A model generated the notes under the pieces. It made no database searches. It saw only the letters and a list, made by a program, of their open reading frames with translations, and was not told where the DNA came from. Of a stretch of 64,000 bases of DNA, positions 27,133-39,506 are shown piece by piece. The position numbers and the translations under genes are program-made. Source of the DNA: Oscheius sp. JU75 (taxonomy: Eukaryota; Nematoda; Chromadorea; Rhabditida; Rhabditidae); the NCBI GenBank assembly GCA_037178855.1, contig JASJZC010000007.1, positions 8,866,001 to 8,930,000 on the forward strand, read 5' to 3'. Position 1 is the stretch's first letter, and the number at the start of each line of letters is the position of its first letter.

Positions 27133-27893
27133 TTACTTACTTGGCATTTCACTGTGGTAGTTGTCTTCAATCTTTGGCTCTTCGTATGGTCTGCACACCG
27201 GCCCGTAATCGTATTCAACCTACAAAAGCTTGTTTCGGTTTTTATGTAAAAACTCTCACATTCCAGCTTGGATAGAACTGTTTGCTGTATAGTACATGTT
27301 GCCATATTCGGAAGATCATGCTGTCCTCGATGAAATCCATTGGATAACAACAATCCAGACATTCAGCATCAATAACATGCATTTCGGCAACAATCTCTCT
27401 TCTGGCTGCTTTTCGTTGTAACTCGACTGCATCCATATCGTCTAGCTTCTTCGCTACATTGACAAGATCCTGTAAAGTATTAGTAAAAACGAAAACCAGC
27501 AGCTTACAACATAATCTTCGTACATACTCTTTAGATTGGTCACGAGTTTATCAGCCAGATTCGAGTTTTCTCCACGCTCTCGCTTCTCCTCATCCATGAG
27601 TCTCGCTTTTCTAATCAACGCGCGTACCTAGAAAAAAAAAAGTTAAAAGTGCATGTGGTAAGTGCAAAAGAGGTGCCTCCACCAGACAGACCGACGTTGT
27701 TAGTAACATTTACCTGATCCACTACCTCTGCCCTGTTTATTCCCGATGGCTTTTCCTTTTCCACCGTCTCAGCAGTTCCGGAGGGTTCAGGGACTTGGGG
27801 AATAGTTTCGGGAGTTCCCGTGTAGGCAACGTCTGAAAAATTCGCTGTTGTGTATTGAAATAAAAATAAGAAACTGTTGAATATTATAGTCAT
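27133..27893 (-). CDS. Small predicted secreted protein, family not recognised
   Basis: Four exons join in frame: 27714-27893, 27508-27627, 27260-27469 and 27133-27219, giving about 198 residues. The first residues MTIIFNSFLFLFQYTTANFS look like a signal peptide. Next come a Pro/Glu/Thr-rich spacer, a charged helical stretch (VRALIRKARLMDEEKRERGE), and a C-terminal part with clustered cysteines (ECLDCCYPMDFIEDSM) and aromatic residues (YSKQFYPSWN, then VEYDYGPVCRPYEEPK). Introns are 86, 38 and 40 nt. I do not recognise the family. It starts only 187 bp downstream of the EDEM2 stop on the same strand. An in-exon TTTTCAG near codon 20 leaves a different N-terminus possible. Confidence 0.72.
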
Positions 27894-28080
27894 CGCCGCT
27901 CTTGAACGTCTATATCAGCTGCAGTGAGACAGCCAGACAGTTTCTCAAATAAAGTTTTTTCAAACAGTATTTTCGATAAATGCAGGCTTTTACATACAAA
28001 AACGTCAGCTATTTTCACATACAAGCGCAAGACAGTATAACGTCGAAAATCTTGCGGCTTTACAGAAGACAAACTTCGCT

Positions 28081-31000
28081 TTAAGCTTTTGGGTCAGACT
28101 TGCCTTCTTCACTGCTAGCAGATTGCGTTTCTTCTTCTGTTTCCGAATTCACGATATTCTCTACACGCCTTTGTTCTTGTCTACGCTCAGTTGGTGCAAT
28201 CTCATCAGCAGAAGAATCCACTTCAAATTCCAAGTCATCGGATCCGTAATGTTTCTCCACGTACTTGGACTCTTTCAAATCGCTCAGATTCACGTTATCG
28301 TTGAGCAGAGAAGCCTAAAACGGTTTCAGAAGTAAAATCATGCCATGTACCGTGTCAACTAGTGGGGCTCCGCCGCCTCCGAACCTGTCACTGTCGAAGA
28401 GAGCTGTGAGGTCGATATTCTTCTCCCATTTCCTGAACATTTGAATACGTAACATTTTGCGCTCGGTTACTTCAATATTTCCCGTTCTTCCTTTTTCTGT
28501 GCTGAGCAGCAGTGCATCATGGCCGGGTCGATGGGATGAGCTTCGGTGTTGAATACGTAACCGCCAGCTGAAACGTTAAAAATGAATAAAAATCTTTTTT
28601 GTGCTTAACTACTATGAAATGTTCGGACAAAAACCTAGATGCTTTGATACGTTTTCATGGAAAATGGCATAACTTACAACTTTTCAAGACACTGTACTGC
28701 AGTTTCATAAGCAAAAAAAGCGTTTACTACACACAAACGTCATAGCGCATAAGAAATCGTGAGTGAACGACAATTTAGAGTTAGCCGAAAGCAACGTTAC
28801 ACATTCTTATGGGTAAAAGACTATGTCTCGGGGTTAGTATCCACAAAAGTTTCGATACTATGATGCAGCCTTTGCGCAGCCACTTCTATACTTACCGGCA
28901 ATGACGCATTCTCCATTAGGTGTTTCTACAATCTGGGCAGCGCGTCCATCATTGTGAATGAAGTTTTCTGGGTCGAAAAGAAGATACAAATACTTAGTTG
29001 TTTCTGCTAGAAAGAACGATTCCATCCTGTCTTCGATAGAATGATCTGCCACGTTGTTGATAGTCGCATAGCCACATTTTGTTTTTGCGCTGTGCTCGAT
29101 AGCCTGAAGGTAATTATCAAAGCGTCTATATCAGAGTGCCTTACATCAACAAGTTGAGCTCCAATTTCCAAAAAGACCGGGTCTTCCGTCGCTCGATAGA
29201 GATACATCAAACTCTCGGCCATTTCAGGTCTCAGAGGGTAGGCTGCTCTTTTGTCATGCTAAATGTTCAATATGGAAACAAATAAACTAGAAAGCTGACT
29301 GGCTCCGCACTGGGGATGTTGTAAAACTCTGGCGGGAATCCGTACTGCTTGATGGTTTGGGAATACTGCAGCATTATCCTGTAGGCATCTTCAACGTCGC
29401 CCATTATTGTCTGAAAATCCTTATTCACGATGTTGCTTGCCAAATATACCAGAATTCCCGGCCAAAATGCCTCTAGTGATTGGAAGATAGGCAAAGAGAC
29501 GGATCCCTTGCTCATGCTGACCCACATAAACCAATCCTCCTTTCGGACGTATTTGTTGATCGCTGTTGCAAATTCTGAAAAAAAAGATTAGGAATGAAGA
29601 AGGGGTTACCTCTAAATTGATGGATGAGAGAAGGTCGTTGAAACATGAGTCCTCCTTTGACAAGATATTCAAAGTAGGAATCTACACCAGCACCAATTCC
29701 TGCGTCAGTTGCCGTCCATTGTCCTTAATCAAACGATAAAATATGAGCCAAAGACGGAAGGCGCTAGACCAAATCGTTTCTATTGAGACTTTACTAGTCG
29801 CAGAGCTTTTGCGGCTAGCTAGATGGTTCGGGAGAGCATGTTTCTAGTAACTAACACTTTACGGGAAAAACCTCTTCTCAAAAAGCCGGATAAGAGCGCA
29901 ATTTGTTCTCTTAACCGAAACTATACGAGTGTCTATGGGTCCTGATAAGTACGGGTGCAAATTCTTTTAGTCACCAATATAATACCGGTTGATTTTACTG
30001 TTTACCGAAATTAAACAGTCGCGTCATTCTTTGTCTATAAAGATGGCAAGAGAGAGTGAGAGAGAACCTAACTTCCCCTAACAATTTGATTAGGAGAAAA
30101 TGTTTTAGCAACCAAGGCGCTACTACAAAGTTTTCTCTGACTGCCAAAAGAAATAGATGACGGTCTATCCTTCTCTTCCAACTGCAGAAATTAAAGATAC
30201 ACTATCATAAATAAGAGAATGCATACCTGTTTGAATGTTGATATGATTTCCCACAAGCCCAATAGGTGACCTGCTCTCCCAAAGAGAGTCCAATGCTTTA
30301 AAGGCTGCTCTTTCATACACTGGATTCCCTGTTAAGCGGGACAATGTGCCAAATTCTGGAAGGGGACACGGGTAAACCAAGAGAAAGGGACATACCCAGA
30401 AGAAACGTTCCTACTCCAGCCGTACATGTGATGGGTGTCTCCGTCTTATGGACCCCATAGCGTAAATTGACGGTTCCAAATGGCATACCAGTATCTGAAA
30501 TTGGGAGAAGGAGTCTAATCAAAAGTTTTTCATACCAGTATTAAAAGCTGGCAACAGTCTCAAAGCCATTTCTTCTGCCAATCTCAACAATGGACCTGAA
30601 CAGGGCCACCCATCCTCCATTTTTGCCTCTTTGACCCTTCCGAGCAACATATGAGCCGATATTAGCCCTCCAACCACACGAATATTGGTTTCAAAGACTG
30701 ATACATTCACATTAGCGTCGGTTTTGACCTAAAATAAGAGATTGTAGCCAAAAATCGAAACTTTGAATACCGATTGCAGGACAAGATCCACAGCTCTAAC
30801 GAATTCTGTGTGATTTCCCATAATTACGAGAGTGTCGAGGGCATCAACCAGTGAAAGAGAAAAGGAGCCCCAAGTGTCGTGACCTAAACGTCCTTTATCC
30901 AGCTCGTTTCGGCATGATTTTAGCAAAAACTATGAGAATTCTGTAGAAAAATCGTTCTTTAGTTATTTTTTATACAAAGGTTTACGTAATTTTAATCTTC

Positions 31001-31384
31001 TCTATGTTGTTTAAGGAAAAGAGGTATATTTCAATTCTATCCTGTACCATTAGGACAGTTGTCAAACTAAATGTCCACAGTGATTAATTTTTACAGCGTT
31101 TTAAAACAAAAACCTCGTCTTGCTACCAGAAGACTGAAAATTACAGACAAGAACAAACCTGTACAAGTAATCGGTTTCAACTCGTCTAACGGATATGCGT
31201 AGTTGAGATATCCATCGTAGGCATGATAAAACATTTTTCTGACCTTCTCTCGATACCTTAACCGGTGATTTCCTAAGCAAACTCTATTGCTAACTCACTC
31301 TACTATCAAATCATCAGTAAATTCTATTGAATTTACACATGCTGCACAGAATATGAGAAGTAGAACACCGTCGAGCCAATGCAT
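28081..31384 (-). CDS. EDEM2: ER degradation-enhancing alpha-mannosidase-like protein 2
   Basis: GH47-family ER protein that starts mannose trimming of misfolded glycoproteins for ER-associated degradation. Exon 1 (31299-31384) encodes a signal peptide ([19 protein letters not shown]). Exon 2 (31159-31256) encodes [20 protein letters not shown] and ELKPITC, and exon 3 ends at 30883 with [20 protein letters not shown]. Further landmarks are [111 protein letters not shown] and [18 protein letters not shown]. These match EDEM2 better than EDEM1 or EDEM3. The tail is acidic and ends EEGKSDPKA, with no KDEL-type signal. The intron around 29730-30225 is long (about 0.5 kb) for this gene. I see no frame breaks. 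Confidence 0.95.
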
Positions 31385-33169
31385 CACACATAGACCTTGT
31401 GCTCTCTGTTGTATGCGGAATATTGGAACTGTAGATAGTGGTCATGATAGAACATTAGGCGTTTGATAGACACATGATGAAAAACAATGCTTTATTGTCG
31501 AAAACTTTGGTATTCTGACAGTAGCACCGGCAGCCGTTTCTTAAGTGAAGACCGATGAAGCGTTAAGAAGTGGCATGATGCTAATATTCACGCAATACAA
31601 GTAAAATCCTGTCCGGTCACTGAGTGCACTATATTAGGAAAAGACGTAAAGAAGCTTGTTATGTTATCGAGATTGTACGAAAATGAAAACTTATAACTTT
31701 TAAGACGGTACAGGTGAGAACTTTATCAAATATCATGATAATCGAGTAACTTTCATTTCTAGTTCTCTTACAGACAGACAAGCTCATAAGAGACACATGG
31801 GTTACCAGCTACCGGAGTTCCCATTTCCACAATATTTTAATGTTCTCTTTTATACAGTCCTGTAATGTAGGCATCTGGCAGATCCCTCTGCGCTGCATGA
31901 TATACAGACGTTCAAATCTTCCTAAAGCCCCCGATATGTTTCAGTTTATAATAAAAAACGCATTTGACTATAAACACTTCCAGTGTATAGTGTATAATCG
32001 ATTCTGATCGCATGTGCGTGTCTGATGCTATTCGTACGGTCCACAGCTACTCACCCGGATGATCCCTTTCGTGTAGCGCACTTATGAGTCTTGTTTATCA
32101 GTTTGGGTTTTCCTAGTCTTCCTAATCTCTCATAGCCAAAATCTACCAATGCTCGTTTTCAGATGAACAAAGCAATCCAGATTTGCTACCATGTTGTTAA
32201 CGGGTTCAAGCACACCGATCCTAAAGGCCAACTTTGACGGTGGCCGGCTCTTCAAGCGTCATGTGTCAGTTTCGTGGTTTGCAGCACAGGAGAGTTGTCA
32301 AGAAATGTGTCAAGTACGTTTTTCTCGTCTTTCTTCGCAAACTATCGCCTACATTAGGTAGCAAAAGTCTTACTTCGAATGTTGTCTTAGTAACCAAAAA
32401 GTATAGGACAACGCGTTGAATGATTTCAAAAAAGCTCAAAACTAAGAGGTCACTACAGTTTTCTCCTCACAGTCCTTGGACGTTTAGCATGCAAACATTG
32501 TACACTCAGCCAAGTTATGTTAAAGGATTGCCTTGTTCAGACTTGAAAGCCGTTCCTGCGGCAAATGACTTCCTATTTTTGATCAGACCATGACTGGAAC
32601 TTGATTCAATCGAATGGTAGTTCCTCTAGAAAGTGTCTACTCTTTGGAGTAGTTTATAATTGTGGGGTTCCGCTTGTCTATACTGGAGCCATTTTGGGTT
32701 AGGAACACGTGTACTTAGAAGGAACTTTGTGAATGGTGCCTGATAAAACTGGAAAACAGAACTAGAGTTCGACATACCTTTTATTTCCTTCAGCTCATCA
32801 TGTTTTCAATCTGTCGTTCTGTGACTTTCTAAAACAAAAATCTAATGTAAAACAAAGAAATTCTTACCATTATTATGTACAAGGAACGTGCTGACGATGG
32901 TATGTTTTGGCCCTCAAAACAGACAAGTTCTGCAGTTTCTCAACCACATAATGTTAACAAGAGATCAAATTCTTTTATCAATGTGAATTACTGAAGGAAA
33001 CCAGAATAGTGTAAGGTACGAGGCCTTGTCAACCGTAGCCCGAAAATTAGGGGGAAAGGATGGATGCAGCGTCCGGCCTTCATTATCGATTCCAGGCAAA
33101 TTAACACGGTCCAATCAAAGGCAGTATCTTTATTTTTTACTATGCACAGTTCTAGTAAGTGACAGGAAA
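31385..33169. other. Intergenic: EDEM2 upstream region and 3' side of the gustatory-receptor-like gene
   Basis: About 1.8 kb without a convincing exon on either strand. Short open stretches (for example 32234-32419, plus strand) have no recognisable content or splice partners. EDEM2's promoter should be just above 31384, and the receptor's 3' UTR just below 33170. I see no other defined element. Confidence 0.55.
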
Positions 33170-36100
33170 TTAGGGTCCAAGGGTCGAATTTGTTGTATAG
33201 TTCTGAAAGATGACAATAGTTCTGGATATTGGCATCACTGCTGGGTTTTCTTTCAGTTTCAGCAGAAGGAACGAGTAAGTGACGATGACGGAGACCAACT
33301 AAACTTGTTATTTTGTTTATTTCCCAGTTTCTTACAGTGAAAAATGTGGTTCTCTCGAGTGGAAAAGCTCTCCAGACGGTCATTCCCCACATGAATTGAG
33401 TCGACATCTTGTGTACAAAACAGGATATCTGGAACTTGGTCAGCTTGAAGGTGACAGAAAAGAACCTGGAATCGATCGAGGTCAGCATTTGCATCCGGGA
33501 CAATCCGTAAGACGGCATTCACAATCTGACGTGTCTAAAGAGTTTGTATTTTGGCTACGACACTAATCTAACAGTCTCGTTGGTCTGCATGCCCGTTGCG
33601 CAGATGATCAAAATGTGTAATAGGGCTACGAGCATTTGTAGAGCAGCCCAGCACATTGTAAAATGTACATTCCTCGTGATAAGATATCTCATTCGTGGAT
33701 TGACAATCTGCTCTTCGGATATTGGCTCTATAAGACTGCAAGAAAAAGTTAATAGTGTTGGGTGTGATTGTTTACCTGGAATGTGGCTGAGTGATGAAGT
33801 AGATGGTCAGACAGAGAACCATCATTGACCAGGCTAACGAGAAGAGAAGAAATGGGTTAAAGAGCTGTCCGATAGCATACTGAAAACAACCAATTGATCA
33901 AATGGTTTCACGAGATATTGAATCCCAATTGAGCGCTCCAACTTCCAGTGACTGTGAAACTGAAAACTAAGCACAAATTGTCAAAAAACAGGAAAACGTC
34001 GTACTGCCTCTTTATCCATATGTTTTGCCATTCAGTCAAGGGATTGGGCGGTATGTTTGCCGAGACTATTTGGGTACTGAGACGGTACGAGTGAGAAAAA
34101 AACTTATCGTTTTATCCTCAGATTTGAACACTTTTCAATCCTTACAGAGTGCAAAGTAACAGAAATAGCTTAACAAGAATAATGGGTGACATATTGAGAG
34201 ACAGAGACAAAGTGATAGATGGTCCCCAAAATGGAACACGAGAGCTTGTTTTTCGAAAACTTCACCTCATTTGACATAGACTTGTCAGCTTACATGTGAA
34301 ACAAATTCCCCGAAGTCTACTTGGTTATCATCAAATTCGACCAAAGCGTTCTAATTTTTTGATATAAAACCACAAATTGAACCAGAAGACCCTGGTACTA
34401 ACCTGAACATTGGTGATGCGTAAAAACTGCTCGTAGTAGAACTTCAGACTGAAGTGACGACGCTTGTGCTCCTTGTTCAGAGATTTGACCATCACACGAC
34501 AATAGAACCGGGTTATTCTATTGTAGAGATCGTAATACATCAAAGGAACAATGTTCCAAAGTGTTAACACGGGTACAATGATGAAGGCCATGTCTCCGAG
34601 CATGTTGTGCCCCAACCTAAACCAATTGTAGCGTCTCAGAGACATTGAAGGCTTACTTTTGTTCCGTCACGATGAATTCAACTACGCGAAAAGTGAATGG
34701 TGTTAGGAAAGCCACAAATACAAGTGAGAAGAATACATATTTGTACATTTTGATGGGTGGAGAAAGATGAAATGCGCTTCGAAAACAGACATCCACAGCG
34801 TCTACTGTCTAAACGTTCGTCTTTGCCCGTCCTTCAATTCATCCTGCCCTCAGCAATCTTTGATGATCTCTCACTTTGACGAGGAACAGAGCAATGACGA
34901 AAATGTTGATAAGGGGCTTAATCCCTGTAATGATGCAGGAAACTGTAGACGCGTGCATTAAGCCGAAGCGGTCCTTCAATAAGCATTTTAGTGTATAAAA
35001 AGATAATGAATACCTTATATTGCTCAATGAGCCATATGTTTTTGTGAAGAAGGTACACATTAAAGGCGATAGCAAAGAGCGATAAATTGATGATGAAGAA
35101 GTATTTCTAAAAATGAGCATTATGCATTAGCTAGGTCCTCAACAAACTGCTAACGTTGGATAACTTGAAACATATCCACATACCCATAAGTCCTACCATG
35201 ATCTCTGGTCAGATTGTGGTCTTTTACCCTCAGTTACCCTTTGATTTGTAGTTCATCCCCTGTAGAAGACTCAGCTAGATCATTTCCTCCTCATGACCGA
35301 ACTGCGATGACGCTTAGAGTGGTCATGTCATTTCAGATTTGCTCATTTGAGATTTGAGAAGTCCGAAAAGAAACAAGCGAAAACGAAAACGGGGTACACT
35401 TCGAGCAGGGGGGCCTACAATTCTTCAACCAGACTTTGCTGTTCTTCTCTGGTGTGTACTGCAAACAATCTTGTATTCTTGTCGTGTTCCCAAGAAGACA
35501 GTACCACTTTGCAAACTGCCATTTCTATAGAAGAGTCGTTCTACGACTTTCAACGAAAATAAAGCCTTTCTACTAAAGTTTACAACTGTAATTTTCTTCA
35601 TGAATGGTTTAGTTTCGCCTGCTCATGGCTATTTGAACTTAATGAGAGACAAGTTGTTAAAGTACCGTGTTATGCCATGATGCCTGCTGCAGACTTTCTC
35701 TAACCCTCTCCTCCCGTTTTTATTCGCAAGCGAAAACACACCGTAATGCGTTTGTAGTTCCTTTTTGTCAAGCTCCGTCTGTGATCCAGGCATGGAAATA
35801 GAGCCAACATGCGAAGAAACAACAGAACACCACGGAGATTCCTCGAGACACACGTCACACCCCTGCAATACGTATTTTGTGAGAAAGAAAAGAACTAACC
35901 TCCAAGTGCAGGGTCCAAGTTCCACATTCATATGGCCTTTTTGGATATCGTCGGTCCACTTGTCTTCCGCTTGACCCATCTCGATGATGTTCTTCAGGAT
36001 TGTCTTCGACTCTGTCTGGAAAATTACACCGAGTTAAGCTCTAGTATCTTTTAGGCCGCTAGTAGATTAATTGAGCCCGTCGCGTAAGGAATGAAGGAGT

Positions 36101-36308
36101 AGCGGATAATTGAAAAGTCCAGAAGAAACTTTTCTAGGAATTCAAGCCGTATGATTGTTATTATATTGGCTGCTAATAAGCCTTCGCAATGTTTGTGACC
36201 ACGACTCACATAGGCATCATTTCCGTTGACCGTGGGCAGAGGTGTGATCTCTTCTTGTGCATGTAGAGTCTTGGCCCTATTGAAAGGGTACATCTTCTGA
36301 AAGATCAT
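33170..36308 (-). CDS. Gustatory-receptor-family (GUR/LITE-1/EGL-47-like) seven-transmembrane protein
   Basis: Insect-type gustatory receptors and the nematode GUR proteins have a cytosolic N-terminus and form channel-like or light/chemical sensors. Checked exons: 36210-36308 (MIFQKMYPFNRAKTLHAQEE), 35900-36015, and 35742-35862, which encodes the typical N-terminal LRGVLLFLRMLALFPCL. Hydrophobic exons follow: YFFIINLSLFAIAFNVYLL, STVSCIITGIKPLINIFVIA, YKYVFFSLVFVAFLTPFTF, LGDMAFIIVPVLTLWNIVPL, IGQLFNPFLLFSLAWSMMVL and AALQMLVALLHILIICATG. The C-terminus has SCFVHKMSTQFMWGMTVWRA, then LVSVIVTYSFLLLKLKENP, with the stop at 33170-33172. The family TM7 motif (TY, five residues, Gln) is present as TYSFLLLK, so Gln is replaced. 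Middle exon borders between 33.8 and 34.4 kb are uncertain. I cannot say which GUR subfamily it belongs to. Confidence 0.8.
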
Positions 36309-38639
36309 GTCTCTACGATTGACTAATCTCTAATATGATAACCATGGCTTCGCTCCCAAGGACAATATTGAGAGCGAAAGAAATGTGTTCGTCCGGGGGA
36401 AGCCCCATTCTGATTATATTATCCTCTTTAGTGAATAAGACGGAGAGTGTATATCTATTACCGCTAGAGCTTTATCCATCAAGAAGCTTCGGAGCGAGTA
36501 ATAAAGAACGGACATCTTTCTGACAGATTCAGAGCATGTTGAGGCCAATGTTCTCGTCATCAAAGGGGGTGTAAAATCCCTCTCTAGACGCGTAAAATCA
36601 TGAACTATGAAACTCCGAGACTTATGCTAATACTGCGCAAAGTTTAAAAACAACTAGCAACGTGGGAAAGAGTTCACTTTGGCGGGAGCGGAAGGGGAAG
36701 GAGGAGAAATCAAATTAATTTTACCACTTTACGACGACGATGAGAAGGTGAATTGCTTGACTTATGAGAAGTGCCTGTTCCCATGGCTCCGTAGCTTTGG
36801 CAGGTGGAAATTCAAAATATTGAAGAAAAACTAAGAGAATAGAGAGCTCACGCTGCTTCTTCTCGGCTCTTGAGCTCAGCGGGGGGAAGGGGGAAATGAG
36901 AGCCCCCGTGTCATAAAACTACCGTAGGAAATTACCTATTGTGGTTGAGGCCGCGGAAATAACGAGAGACTACAATTGTTATAAGGAGAGGTATAGAAAT
37001 CACTGGGTGGGTGTGGGTAACGAGCCAGAAACCAGCTGAGAAAGGCTATGTGAAAGTACACAAGGGGGCAGGATAAAGGCAAGTGACACATAAAACTAAA
37101 AGCCAAGGTCTAGTAGGAACCTAATGCAATGGCCTCATACATGCTCAGAACACAGGAACAAACAGAAGGCTTCTGCCCAAAGATCACTCGAGAATCCTCG
37201 ATCAGAGCAATACAGATGCCACAAGTAATTCACTTAAGCACGAGAGAAGAAAAACAAAGCCTGGTTGGAGGGTTGTAGACCCCTTGCTTGAATTGTATCC
37301 CGTTTTCGTGGAACTAATTCCATTGATCTTTATTTAGCATTTTATACAAAATATTTGCTCAGCAAGCAACAATTAGAAGTCGAAGTCACTGCTTGAAAAC
37401 AAGCAATTTGGGTATGACACGCCGTTTTGACAGAAGAGAGTGAGACAAATCGGGCAGTTTGTCCCAACGGATACTTCTCATGACATTTTTCAGACTTGAG
37501 AGAACATGAACTCACAAAGTTTTTCGTACAGCTCAGTAGGGGCACAAACTGAAGAACAGAAGGATTTTAAGAGCTGAAGCACATCTTGTGCAACTTCCTT
37601 AATTTGTGTTTTTGCAAACAATACATTATTACAAGACATATCCTTTTTCACACATTTGGCTTCTATACGCCAGTTCTGATCCTAAATGATCGAGAAAATC
37701 GACAGGAAATAGAAATGTAGCATAGACAGGTAGGACAAAGCTTGAATCAAACAGTGTTCGATACAGGAACCATTTCATTCCAAATGAACCGCTCTAATTA
37801 CTCAACTTGAGAGCCTCATTTCTGTCCGACAGTACTTGATAAGGCCAATCGTTACTAGATTTATAGAAGTAGCAGCACCAGTACTTATTAAATTACAATA
37901 CAACTATCATCGTTAACGTTTTTAGGGTGTATTATTCTTTTACTCGCTTTGCTGATGTTAAAGTCATAATGTTGCAACTTTGTAAAACCCAGATGTTTAG
38001 GGTACGGGATGCAAGAACCAACATGATACCTAGATAGTACTATTGTTGGAATTTGTACGATGATGTCAAATATTTGAAAAACAGAATAAAAAACCCAAGA
38101 GTAAACTTTAAAAAATGGTTTTTTATTGCTCTCTGCAAGCCATAAGTGAGGGTCAATTGGCCCAATTGCCAAGGTCGAAGAATTTGGAGACAGAAATAGT
38201 TCAACATCGTAAACGTCAAGTGTAGAATCTTATTACACTGGTAAGGTTATCAGATTAAGCGCAAATAAAAAGGAAACTCCCGTACAAAATATACGAACCC
38301 AGACCGATATGATTCTAGACGAACTTCACCTGTTGTATTAAATGAATCGGATTCGGATGTTGGAAATCTTGAAAGGCGGATTTCAGAGCCCTGATCAATT
38401 GTTAACATAGGTCAATTTTTGCAAGAAAAGTTAAAAGGACTTTGTCTTTTGAGCAGCATCGTATAATTATGATTGTATTAATTGGTAGTAGCACATGCTA
38501 GTTGAAAGGACAAATTGCAGAAGTACGAGAAGAATAACAAGCAGTAATTGCGTGGTTGGACTGACATTGAATAGACGAGGAACTGGAATGCTTTTCTCAA
38601 ACACTCGTATTGAAAAGAATAAACGGCCATGCCCAAATG
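36309..38639. other. Intergenic region upstream of the gustatory-receptor-like gene
   Basis: About 2.3 kb with no convincing gene. One minus-strand open stretch (37888-38172) contains a hydrophobic run (VFQIFDIIVQIPTIVLSRY), but it lacks splice partners and family resemblance. Purine-rich and G-rich patches are at about 36660-36710 and 36880-36900. The receptor's promoter is expected just above 36308. Confidence 0.5.
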
Positions 38640-39110
38640 AAAATACGTTTGAAATGGTACTTCTTCTTTTGGAATCTTGTCCGATGCTTTTGTTGCTCTT
38701 ATGAAAATGATTTTGGTCCATTTGTAGCAGGAATGCTGCAAAGATGAGTAAAACAGAAAAAGAAACAGTGAGCATAGAGACAGGTCCGATAACTGAAATT
38801 ATGACTATCATTTTTGTCTCAGGAATCGCCAGTGTTCGTTTTGGATTAATGACCGGACGAGTAGCATTTGCCTTGTAAAGAGGCCAACATTGCACATTCG
38901 GTCTCTAATTATATAAAAATCATCTGAAAAATAGCGGCTCAATTGCTTATCATGGGCTTTTGGAATGCGACTACGTCGGGTTGCAAACATAGTGCTGGAA
39001 TGTGAACACGACTACTTTCTTTCCCGTATTGGATAGTCAGCCAGATTTAGACCATCTAAGAGAAATAGCAGTTGGTTCAACGAAAACATTCAATTGAAGA
39101 TCTTAGCCTT
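38640..39110 (-). pseudogene. Decayed partial duplicate of the LGR gene's 3' exons
   Basis: This stretch resembles 40405-41060, the last exons of the neighbouring LGR gene, in the same orientation and order. Shared pieces are the coding end LDGLNLADYPIRER (about 39020-39060, compared with 40950-40990), the following intron (AAGCAATTGAGCCG against AAGCAGTTGAGCCG), and the final exon (SNKSIGQDS, near 38690 compared with 40465). In the duplicate the splice donor after RER has changed from GTCAG to AAAGTAG, giving an immediate stop, and the middle exons are shortened. No transmembrane part of the receptor is recognisable next to it. It reads as a broken copy. Confidence 0.75.
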
Positions 39111-39506
39111 CTTACAACCGATCATGTCCCCTATCTTTGCGATTTCTGCTGCGTTAATGGTTAGATAAGTCCCGAAGAGTAATGTTAAGTTTGCTTTTGC
39201 AAACACTTACCATTGCGGGCTGCTTCGTAAAGTCTTGGAACGGAGTTTAATTACAAAGAATCATTGAAAACACACCGCGAAAAAGATTCGTGCTCTCATT
39301 AACTTGTATGCAGAAGTTTTCACCTGTTTAGCTGATCAAAAAAATCGATTCCCCTGATTGCAATTCCCATCTGTGGTGGCTAATGTGGAGATTCCTAGAT
39401 CTCTTGGCTTTGCAAAAGAACTAGGAATCTTAACATTCTATTAAACACTCACGGAAGTTTTCTTAATTTTGGGTCAGTGGAACACAAGTTAATGTCTATC
39501 TTTTAG

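Noticed and set aside
35629-35979. Unspliced reading through the second and third exons of the gustatory-receptor-like gene
   Set aside because: Splicing 35862-35900 restores the LRGVLLFLRMLALFPCL motif in phase; the unspliced reading ends without transmembrane continuity.
38467-38895. 142-codon minus-strand open stretch with hydrophobic runs
   Set aside because: Most of it is retained intron and out-of-frame sequence of the decayed LGR duplicate; only the SNKSIGQDS part matches the parent exon.
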